The position numbers and the translations under genes were made by a program. Positions 57,386 through 64,000 of a stretch of DNA of 64,000 bases are shown piece after piece. The number at the start of each line of letters is the position of its first letter. Positions within the stretch are counted from its first letter, which is position 1. The stretch is from Agromyces allii. Its GTDB lineage: Bacteria > Actinomycetota > Actinomycetes > Actinomycetales > Microbacteriaceae. The stretch spans positions 1 through 64,000 of the forward strand of contig NZ_WBIN01000018.1 of the NCBI RefSeq assembly GCF_009749385.1, read 5' to 3'. The notes under the pieces are model-generated. The model had not been told where the DNA came from. It was given only the letters and a program-made list of their open reading frames with translations, and ran no database searches.

Positions 57386-60300
57386 CCATCGCCGATCCGA
57401 CCGCTCCCCGCACGGCGCCCGCGCCCGCCGCGCCCGCCGCGCCCGCACCGCCGATGCCGGCGCCCGCCGTGCGCGGATCCATCGTGATCCCGGCCCACGA
57501 CGAGGAGGCGGTGATCCTGCGCACGCTGGACGGGCTGCGCCCCCTGCTCGAGCAACGACTCGTCGAGGTCGTCGTGGCGTGCAACGGATGCTCCGACCGC
57601 ACGGCGGCGCTCGCGGCATCCGTCGCCGGTGTGACCGTGCTGCAGACGCCGAAGCCGCTGAAGACGGCGGCGATGAACGCCGCCGACGGTGCAGCGACCC
57701 ACTGGCCGAGGCTCTACCTCGATGCGGACATCGCGATCACCGCCGATGCGGCCCTCGCGGTGCTCGACAGCGTCTCGTGCGGCGAGGCGATGGCCGCACG
57801 CCCCGAGTACCGATACGTCATGGGATCGGCCTCGGCGCCGGTGCGCGCGTACTACCGCGCACGCGATCGGCTGCCCATCACCCGTGGCGGGCTCTGGGGT
57901 GCTGGCGCGTTCGCGCTCGGCCCCGAGGGCCATGCACGATTCGGCGAGTTCCCCATGGTGATCGCCGACGATGTCTTCGTCGACCGGCACTTCTCGGCCT
58001 CCGAGAAGCGCATCGTGCCGACGAACCCCGTTCCGGTGCGCGTTCCGCAACGCGTCCGGAACCTGATGGCGGTGCTGCGCCGGCAAGCTCGGGGCGCCGG
58101 CCAGCCCGCCATCAGAACAACGACGAGCACCACACCGTCGACCGTGCGTCAGCTCCTCGCCTCCGTCCGCGGCCCACGCTCGGCCGCCGACGCCATGGTC
58201 TACGCGCTGCTGAGCATCGCCGCCCGGCGACCCTCGTCGCGTCGCCGAGCGAGCACGGTGTGGGAACGCGACGACTCGACGCGGGTCGCGACGCCGGCCG
58301 CGGCGCGGATGCGGGTCGCGACGCCGACGACGGCCGCGACGCCGACGACGGTCGCGGAACCGGTGCGCGACGACATCTCGCCGCGTCGCGCGCCCGTCAC
58401 GCCGATGTTCGCGGGCATGGACGACGCAGCCGAGGTGGTCGCCGTCGTCGTGACCTACGAGAGCCGCTCCTGCATCGACGCCCTGATCGACTCGCTGCGG
58501 GTCGAGGCGGCGGAGCGCGCGATCCGCGTCGTCGTCGCGGACAACGCCTCGGGCGACGGCACCCTCGAGCACGTCAGGTCCCGGCATCCCGACGCGATCT
58601 CCTTCGGCACCGGTGCGAACCTCGGCTACGCCGCCGCGATCAACCGATGCGCGCCGATGGTGGGCGATGCACGCGCCGTGCTCGTGCTGAACCCCGACGC
58701 CGTCGTCGAGCCGGGCTGCGTGCAGGCGCTGCTCGCGCGACTCGACTCGAGCGGCGCCGGTGCCGTCGTGCCCGGCATCCGGGAGGCGGACGGCCGGACG
58801 GCCCGCTCGATCCGACGCGAGCCGAGCCTGCTCGGCACCCTCGGCGACTCGCTGTTCGGCGGCAGGCTCAGGGGAAGGCCGGGGTGGCTCTCGGAGACGG
58901 TCTTCGATGCGCGCGCGTACGCCACGGCGCATCCGATCGACTGGGCGACCGGCGCGGCCGTGCTCTTCGACGCCGGACTCGCGCAGCGCGTCGGCCCGTG
59001 GGACGAGCGGTACTTCCTGTTCTCGGAGGAGACCGACTACTTCCGCCGCCTGCGCGAGGCGGGCGGCACGGTCTGGTTCGAACCCCGCGCCGTGGTCACG
59101 CACGCCGAGGGCGGCTCCGGACGCTCCCCCGCCCTGAACGCGCTCTCGGCCGTGAACCGCATCCGGTACGCGCGGAAGTTCCGGTCGCGCACCTACGCAG
59201 CCGCCTTCCGCAGCATCGCCGTGCTCGCCGAGGTGCTCAGGGTCGGTCGGCCGCAGAGCGCAGGCGCACTGGCCGTCGTGCTGAACGCGAACCGCTGGTC
59301 GGAGGTCCCGCATGCCCCCGAGCCTGCGCCCGCGCCCGACGAGCAGCCGGTCGCCGGCGTCTCGTTCGGCTACCTCGTGCCCGAGTTCCCCGGCCAGACC
59401 CACACCTTCTTCTGGCGCGAGATCGAAGCGCTGCGCCGGCTCGGCGGCCGCCCCCGGATCATCTCGACCCGCAAGCCGCGACATGCGCGCGGCACGCACG
59501 ACTGGGCCGAACGGGCCACGGCCGAGGCGAGGTACCTGTTCCCCGGGTCGCCGATCAGTCTGGTCGGCGCCGTGTGGCTCCTCCTCTCCACAGCCGTGCA
59601 GGCCCGGCTCGGGCCGGTGCTCAGGGAGTCGGCCAGGGCCCATGCCGAGTTCGGGGTCAGCCGTTCCCGGCTCCTCGGCCTCGTCATCACCGGTGCCGAA
59701 CTCGCCCGGCTGGCACGCCGGGAGGGTTTGCGCCACGTCCACGTGCACTCGTGCGCGGACTCGGCGTGGGTCGCGCTCTTCGCCAACCTGCTGACCGGGG
59801 TGCACTACAGCCTCACCGCCCACGGGCCCCTCCGCGACTACGGCGACGGTCAGGCGGCGAAGTGGGCGCGGGCCTCCTTCGGGTTCGCCATCACGAATCG
59901 TCTCCGCGACGAGATCACGGCCGAGCTCGACGGTGCGCTCCCGGCCGAGTTCGCCGTCGCCCCCATGGGCATCGATCCGGCCCGGTTCTCGCGCACGACC
60001 CCGTACCGGCCCGCGATCCCGGGCAGCACCGCCCGGATCTTCAGCTGCGGCCGACTCAATCCGAGCAAGGGCCACGACGACCTCATCCGCGCCGCAGCGC
60101 TGCTCGTCGCCGGCGGCCGCGACGTCGAACTGGTCATCGCCGGTGACGACGACAGCGATTCGGGCCACCGCAATCGGCTCGAACGACTGATCGAGGCCTC
60201 CGGGCTGTCGGGCCGTGTGCGACTGCTGGGGTCGGTGCCGGAGGCAGGTGTCCGGGCCGAGCTCGAACGGGCCGACGTGTTCGCGCTCGCGAGCCACGAC

Positions 60301-60612
60301 GAACCCCTCGGCGTCGCGACCATGGAGGCCATGGCCATGGGCGTGCCGGTCGTCGTGACGGGCGGCGGCGGCGTGACCGAGCTCGTCGAGGACGGCGTGA
60401 CGGGCCTGCTCGCCACGGCGCACGCACCATGGATGATCGCGGCCGACATCGCCCGGCTGCTCGACCGGCCCGACCTGGCGACGCGACTCGGGGCTGCCGG
60501 GCACGACCGCGTCACCCGGAGCTTCACGAGCGCGTCGAGTGCGGCCACGCTGCTCCGGCACGTCGAGATGAGCGACCGGAAGGCGGCTGCCGACGGACGG
60601 GGCGGCCCGTGA
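57382..60612 (+). CDS. three-domain glycosyltransferase (GT2-GT2-GT4 fusion)
   Basis: A single open frame of 1076 residues. Domain 1 (about 30-240) is GT2: RGSIVIPAHDEEAVI, with the metal-binding LYLDADIAI. A linker (about 255-345) holds Ala-Thr-Pro repeats such as RVATPTTAATPTTVAEP. Domain 2 (about 346-625) is GT2: VVAVVVTYESRSCIDALI, ADNASGDGTLE and VLVLNPDAVV. Domain 3 (about 655-1060) is GT4: YLVPEFPGQTHTFFWREIEAL, then SCGRLNPSKGHDDLI and DEPLGVATMEAMAMGVPVVV. No stop or frame break interrupts it. Three sugars could be added in sequence by one polypeptide. It overlaps both neighbours by four bases. Internal starts near residue 343-346 cannot be excluded. Confidence 0.85.
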   Translation: MTIADPTAPRTAPAPAAPAAPAPPMPAPAVRGSIVIPAHDEEAVILRTLDGLRPLLEQRLVEVVVACNGCSDRTAALAASVAGVTVLQTPKPLKTAAMNAADGAATHWPRLYLDADIAITADAALAVLDSVSCGEAMAARPEYRYVMGSASAPVRAYYRARDRLPITRGGLWGAGAFALGPEGHARFGEFPMVIADDVFVDRHFSASEKRIVPTNPVPVRVPQRVRNLMAVLRRQARGAGQPAIRTTTSTTPSTVRQLLASVRGPRSAADAMVYALLSIAARRPSSRRRASTVWERDDSTRVATPAAARMRVATPTTAATPTTVAEPVRDDISPRRAPVTPMFAGMDDAAEVVAVVVTYESRSCIDALIDSLRVEAAERAIRVVVADNASGDGTLEHVRSRHPDAISFGTGANLGYAAAINRCAPMVGDARAVLVLNPDAVVEPGCVQALLARLDSSGAGAVVPGIREADGRTARSIRREPSLLGTLGDSLFGGRLRGRPGWLSETVFDARAYATAHPIDWATGAAVLFDAGLAQRVGPWDERYFLFSEETDYFRRLREAGGTVWFEPRAVVTHAEGGSGRSPALNALSAVNRIRYARKFRSRTYAAAFRSIAVLAEVLRVGRPQSAGALAVVLNANRWSEVPHAPEPAPAPDEQPVAGVSFGYLVPEFPGQTHTFFWREIEALRRLGGRPRIISTRKPRHARGTHDWAERATAEARYLFPGSPISLVGAVWLLLSTAVQARLGPVLRESARAHAEFGVSRSRLLGLVITGAELARLARREGLRHVHVHSCADSAWVALFANLLTGVHYSLTAHGPLRDYGDGQAAKWARASFGFAITNRLRDEITAELDGALPAEFAVAPMGIDPARFSRTTPYRPAIPGSTARIFSCGRLNPSKGHDDLIRAAALLVAGGRDVELVIAGDDDSDSGHRNRLERLIEASGLSGRVRLLGSVPEAGVRAELERADVFALASHDEPLGVATMEAMAMGVPVVVTGGGGVTELVEDGVTGLLATAHAPWMIAADIARLLDRPDLATRLGAAGHDRVTRSFTSASSAATLLRHVEMSDRKAAADGRGGP

Positions 60613-61946
60613 GCCGGCGTGCGGTCCTCGTCGGGGCGCTGTCGACGGTCGGCGTCGCCGTGATCGCGGCCGTCGCGGTGGCCGTCGCCTCGGGTGCCGA
60701 GACGCGATCCCCGCCGTCTGACGCGACGACCGGTCGCACCTCCGCGTCGCCGGCCCCGACGACCTCGGCCGCCGCCACGGTGCGCGCGGTCGACGGCGGT
60801 GCCGACTACTACGGGCGCTTCGACGGGGGGCTCCCCGACGACGACGGCTTCTTCCCGATCGCCGTGTGGTTCGCGAGCGTGACCTCGATGTCGGATGCCA
60901 CGGCGGACCGCGAGATGGGCCTCAACACCTACGTCGAGCTCACCGCGAACTCCTCGCTCGAGCTCATCGCCGACAGCGGCATGCACGCCATTCCGAGCGT
61001 GCCGCTCGACGGCGCCGCCGGTGTGCTCGTCGCCGACGAGGTCGACATGTGGGCTGGGCCCGGCGACGGCACGTGGACCGGTTCGTACCCGGGCGACGGC
61101 CAGGTGTGCACCGACGACGTCGCTTGCGGGTACTCGATCATGGCGAAGCTGACCGGCGACCTGCCGGCCGGGCTCATGACGGTCGCGAACTTCGGCAAGG
61201 GCGTCGCATTCTGGGAGTCGGATGCCGAGGCGCAGCGCTTCCTCGAGTTCACCGACGTCGTGTCGGCCGACACGTACTGGTTCACCGACCCGAACATCTG
61301 CGGAGCGACCGAGGGCGGATGGGGGCCGGGCGACGGGGAGACCCTGCCGGATGCGGAGTGCCGCGTCGCCGAGAACTACGGCTGGACCGTCGAGCACGTG
61401 CGTTCGCTCGTGTCGCCGGCCGGCTCGAAGCCGGTGTGGCAGTTCGTCGAGGTCGGCCAGCCGTTCGGCGATGGTCCCTCCGTGACCGGTGCGCAGATCC
61501 GCGCGGCCGTGTGGAGCGGCATCATCCACGGCGCTCGCGGCGTCGTGTACTTCAACCACGGCTTCGGCGACCTCTGCAGCACCGAGAACGTGCTGCGGGA
61601 TGCGTGCGGCGACGCGGTGCGGGAGGAGGTCACGGCGCTGAACCGGCAGCTCCTCGACCTCGCACCCGCGTTGAACGCCCCGTTCGTCGACGGCCTGCTC
61701 CGGATCGACGGCGGTGCCGAGGCCGCCGTGAAGCTCGTCGACGACGGGTTCACCGTGTTCGCCGGGGCGACGCGTGCGAACGACGGCGACGTCTCGTTCA
61801 CGATCGGATGCCGCAGCGCGACGTCGGCCCTCGTCGTCGGCGAGGATCGCAGCATCCCGATCGTCGATGGCAGGTTCAGCGATCGATTCGCCGACGGGGA
61901 CGCGGTGCACGTGTACCGGCTGGAAGGGGGCACCTGTGGCCTCTGA
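60609..61946 (+). CDS. exported protein, probable glycoside-hydrolase-like barrel
   Basis: A 445-residue protein. The N-terminus SRRAVLVGALSTVGVAVIAAV is a signal or anchor of possible Tat type, followed by a Ser/Thr/Ala-rich stalk. The rest reads like a (beta/alpha)8 glycosidase: FFPIAVWFASVTSM at the first strand, EMGLNTYVEL, PSVPLDGAAGVLVADEVDMW, VSADTYWFTDPN, KPVWQFVEVGQ and ARGVVYFNHGFGD. I do not recognise the exact family and cannot assign catalytic acids. A hydrolase for trimming or releasing the polymer is a reasonable guess from context. A GTG start overlaps the preceding stop (GTGA). Confidence 0.75.
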   Translation: MSRRAVLVGALSTVGVAVIAAVAVAVASGAETRSPPSDATTGRTSASPAPTTSAAATVRAVDGGADYYGRFDGGLPDDDGFFPIAVWFASVTSMSDATADREMGLNTYVELTANSSLELIADSGMHAIPSVPLDGAAGVLVADEVDMWAGPGDGTWTGSYPGDGQVCTDDVACGYSIMAKLTGDLPAGLMTVANFGKGVAFWESDAEAQRFLEFTDVVSADTYWFTDPNICGATEGGWGPGDGETLPDAECRVAENYGWTVEHVRSLVSPAGSKPVWQFVEVGQPFGDGPSVTGAQIRAAVWSGIIHGARGVVYFNHGFGDLCSTENVLRDACGDAVREEVTALNRQLLDLAPALNAPFVDGLLRIDGGAEAAVKLVDDGFTVFAGATRANDGDVSFTIGCRSATSALVVGEDRSIPIVDGRFSDRFADGDAVHVYRLEGGTCGL

Positions 61947-63369
61947 CCCGGACGTCCGCGCGATCACGTCGACCCCCGTCGGCCGGAGCGGCGGAGCCGC
62001 GCGCGAGCGGGGCGGCGTGCCGCTGCTGATCCGGTTCACGCTCATGGCGATCTTCGTCTTCCCGGCCTCGATGGTCATCGAGCCGATCGGGGCGTCGGGA
62101 ACCGTGCCGATCCTGCTCTGCCTCCTGCTGCTGCTCTTCTGGCTGGCCTCCTGGCTGTGGGGCCTGCACGACCCGGTGCCCGTTCGGCATCCCGGCCGAC
62201 TCGCGATGTCGCTGCTGCTCCTCGCCTCGTTCGCGTCGTACGCGGCCCTGTACGCCGGATGGACCGGCGGCAGCACGGAGGTCACACGCGCCTCGGCCGA
62301 CCGGTGGCTGCTGCTCCTCGCGGCGAGCTCCGCGCTCGTGCTCGTCGTCGCGGAGTCCATCCGGAGCATCGCCGACGCGATGCAGGTGGTGCGGGCGCTC
62401 CTCACCGGCGCGTTCTTCTGCTGCCTGGTCGGCGTCGTGCAGTTCGCGTTCCGGGTGAACCCCGTCGAGTGGATCCAGGCGGCGATGCCCGGATTCACCT
62501 ACAACGGCGGGGACACGCCCTTCCAGATCCGCGGTGCGCTCATGCGCGTCGCGGGCACGACCTTCCACTCGATCGAGTTCGGCGTGGTCTCGTCGATGCT
62601 CATCCCGTTGTCGATCTGGCGCGCGCTGAACGACCCGTCCGGGCGTCGGTGGTTCCACTGGGCGCAGACCGCACTCCTCGTCTTCGCGGTGGCGACCACG
62701 GTCTCGCGATCCGGCATCCTCGCCCTCCTGGTCTCCCTCGTCGTCTTCCTGCCGTTCCTGACCCGGTCGATCCGCCGATGGGTGCTGCTGGCCTCGCCGT
62801 TCGTCGTCGCCGCCATGTTCGTCTTCGTGCCGGGCTTCGTGGGCACGATCGGGGCGGCGCTCGGCGCCGACACCTCAGACCCGTCGATCGCGACCCGGGT
62901 CAACAACTACCCCCGCGTCGCCCAGATGCTCGACACGCGCCCGTTGCTCGGGGCCGGGCCCGGCAACTACTCGCCGCCCGATGCGCTGAAGATCCTCGAC
63001 AACCAGTACCTGGGCGCGATCGTCACGCTCGGGCTCGTGGGCCTGGTCGCGACGATCGCCTACCTCGTGCTGCCAGGGGTCGCGAGCGTCCTCGCGGCGA
63101 GGGCCGCGAGAGCTCCCGTGCTGAAGGGCCTCGCAGGTGCGGTCGCCGCCGGAACGCTCGTCGCTGCGGCATGCTCGATGACCTTCGACTCGCTCTCGTT
63201 CCCGGTGTTCGCCCTGCTCTACCCCGCCCTCGTCGGGCTCGCAGGCGGCGTCTGGCGCCTCGTGCAGGCCGAGGCGACGGCATCGTCGGAGCACCGGCCC
63301 GACCTCGTCCCGGTCCGAACGACCGGGACGCACCCGACCCGAATCCCACCCGATGGCGAAGGAGTCTGA
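61936..63369 (+). CDS. O-antigen polymerase/ligase-type membrane protein (Wzy-like)
   Basis: A 477-residue membrane protein with about 11-12 helices. The Wzy_C/O-antigen-ligase pattern is seen in the middle: SRSGILALLVSLVVFLPFL, then a loop with DTSDPSIATRVNNYPRVAQML and RPLLGAGPGNYSPPDALKIL leading into LDNQYLGAIVTLGLVGLV. It should polymerise lipid-linked repeat units at the outer membrane face. A GTG at 61936 overlaps the previous gene by 11 bp and has GGGGG upstream. The C-terminal 40 residues are polar. Confidence 0.87.
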   Translation: MASDPDVRAITSTPVGRSGGAARERGGVPLLIRFTLMAIFVFPASMVIEPIGASGTVPILLCLLLLLFWLASWLWGLHDPVPVRHPGRLAMSLLLLASFASYAALYAGWTGGSTEVTRASADRWLLLLAASSALVLVVAESIRSIADAMQVVRALLTGAFFCCLVGVVQFAFRVNPVEWIQAAMPGFTYNGGDTPFQIRGALMRVAGTTFHSIEFGVVSSMLIPLSIWRALNDPSGRRWFHWAQTALLVFAVATTVSRSGILALLVSLVVFLPFLTRSIRRWVLLASPFVVAAMFVFVPGFVGTIGAALGADTSDPSIATRVNNYPRVAQMLDTRPLLGAGPGNYSPPDALKILDNQYLGAIVTLGLVGLVATIAYLVLPGVASVLAARAARAPVLKGLAGAVAAGTLVAAACSMTFDSLSFPVFALLYPALVGLAGGVWRLVQAEATASSEHRPDLVPVRTTGTHPTRIPPDGEGV

Positions 63370-63372
63370 GCC

Positions 63373-64000
63373 ATGGATCCCACCGGAGTCCTCCGATCGC
63401 TGTGGAAGTACCGCTGGTTCGTCCTGCCGGCGCTGCTGATCACCCTCGGCGTCGCCGCGTACGTCTACGCGCTCGGCCCGCGCAGCTACGAGTCGACCAC
63501 GAGCTACGCCCTCGTCAATCCGGATGTCCCGACCGAGGCGGACATCGAACGCGATCCCGCGCTGGCGAAGCTGAACGGCGACAATCCCTACCTCCGTTCG
63601 ACCGACCCGAACCTCGTCGCGAACGTGGTCATCACCCGCCTCCAGTCGCCGGCCACTGCCGCGTACCTCGAGGACGTCGGGTTGAGTCGCGACTTCTCGG
63701 TCGCGCCGGGCGTGGGCGGCAGCGGCTTCATCGTCGAGATCACGGGCGTCGGGGCCACGCCGACGCAGTCGGTCGGCACGTCGGCGGCGCTCGGCGCGAT
63801 GTTCGAACGCGAACTCCGGACGATCCAGAAAGTGAACGGCGCCGACGACCGCTTCCTGTTCACCTCGCTCATGGTGGCCCAGGCCGACGAGGCGACGGAG
63901 CAGTTCTCGAGCCGGCTCCGCGCGGTCGTCATCGTGCTCGTCGGCGGCGTCGTGCTCGTGTTCGGCGCGGTGTCCCTCGGCCGGTCGATCGACGCCGTGC
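63373..64000 (+). CDS. Wzz/chain-length determinant family protein, 5' part
   Basis: The frame is open from the ATG at 63373 to the window edge (209 codons, no stop). The N-terminus RSLWKYRWFVLPALLITLGVAAYVYA is the first membrane helix of polysaccharide co-polymerases, followed by an extracytoplasmic region with YESTTSYALVNPD. The second helix, VVIVLVGGVVLVFGAV, appears near the edge. Such proteins set polymer length; some carry a tyrosine-kinase domain after the second helix, which would be beyond this window. It starts three bases after the polymerase stop. Confidence 0.85.
   Translation, partial: MDPTGVLRSLWKYRWFVLPALLITLGVAAYVYALGPRSYESTTSYALVNPDVPTEADIERDPALAKLNGDNPYLRSTDPNLVANVVITRLQSPATAAYLEDVGLSRDFSVAPGVGGSGFIVEITGVGATPTQSVGTSAALGAMFERELRTIQKVNGADDRFLFTSLMVAQADEATEQFSSRLRAVVIVLVGGVVLVFGAVSLGRSIDAV

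Noticed and set aside
57382-60612. Assembly error joining separate glycosyltransferase genes
   Set aside because: The frame is open throughout with no sign of a shift, and composition is even. It remains possible only at the Ala-Thr-Pro linker.
1-64000. tRNA, rRNA, prophage, integrase or insertion-sequence genes
   Set aside because: None was recognised by reading either strand. Short tRNA genes could be missed without a covariance-model search.

Overview
This window looks like chromosome of a very high-GC actinobacterium, most likely of the family Microbacteriaceae (Agromyces-like). The evidence is the strong G/C third-position bias, frequent GTG starts, ATGA/GTGA start-stop overlaps, two-gene actinobacterial modules, and a short word (GATGCCGCGG and its complement) that recurs in genes and spacers. 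The genus is inference. I saw no rRNA, tRNA, CRISPR array, phage gene or insertion sequence.

Layout. 0-5 kb: a small membrane methyltransferase, a META lipoprotein, a VOC protein, and a WYL regulator divergent from a DrrAB-type ABC exporter with a clean operator between them. 5-9 kb: a secreted GH55-like protein with a WxL-like C-terminus and a DUF916 WxL-partner protein. 9-14 kb: a CrtI/PYROXD2-like flavoprotein, a DoxX/HxlR divergent pair, a small membrane protein, an SRPBCC protein and an AI-2E family permease. 14-20.8 kb: a FadM-type thioesterase, a 2-methylcitrate operon (GntR regulator, prpD, prpC, no prpB), a 3-hydroxyisobutyryl-CoA hydrolase, LysE and ArsR-like genes. 20.8-21.5 kb: a gene-free stretch with three different tandem repeats and a long perfect hairpin. 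21.5-26.6 kb: an agmatinase-family / ThDP enzyme / sodium symporter operon behind an XRE-cupin regulator. 26.7-31 kb: trhO, a serine hydrolase lipoprotein, and a TetR/flavin monooxygenase pair with repeated operators.

31-42.4 kb is one metabolic island. A GT1 glycosyltransferase, a PuuB-like amine oxidase and a PuuC/PatD-like aldehyde dehydrogenase lie beside a TetR regulator and a complete PotABCD-type importer. Divergent from potD are an APH-fold kinase and a SIS-domain sugar isomerase/deglycase. A glutamine-synthetase-type PuuA and a PuuD are absent, so the glycosyl handling may replace gamma-glutamylation. This is the best candidate here for an undescribed pathway.

42.4-51.8 kb: a second serine hydrolase, an LssY-C pair, a class-V PLP enzyme, an ICL/PEP-mutase-family protein, an ABC transporter with an AlkZ-like gene, DUF1304, and a hexapeptide acyltransferase. 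51.8-64 kb: an exopolysaccharide operon running off the right edge. It has a structured leader of about 395 bp, an initiating sugar-phosphate transferase, a Pro/Thr-rich anchored protein, an MFS permease, a beta-propeller protein, a WecG/TagA enzyme, a 1076-residue protein with three glycosyltransferase domains, an exported barrel-like protein, a Wzy-type polymerase and a Wzz-type protein. Dispersed palindromic elements (CCGGTCGAGTAG...CTACTCGACCGG) sit in four intergenic gaps, and two of them supply the last residues and stop codon of the neighbouring gene.
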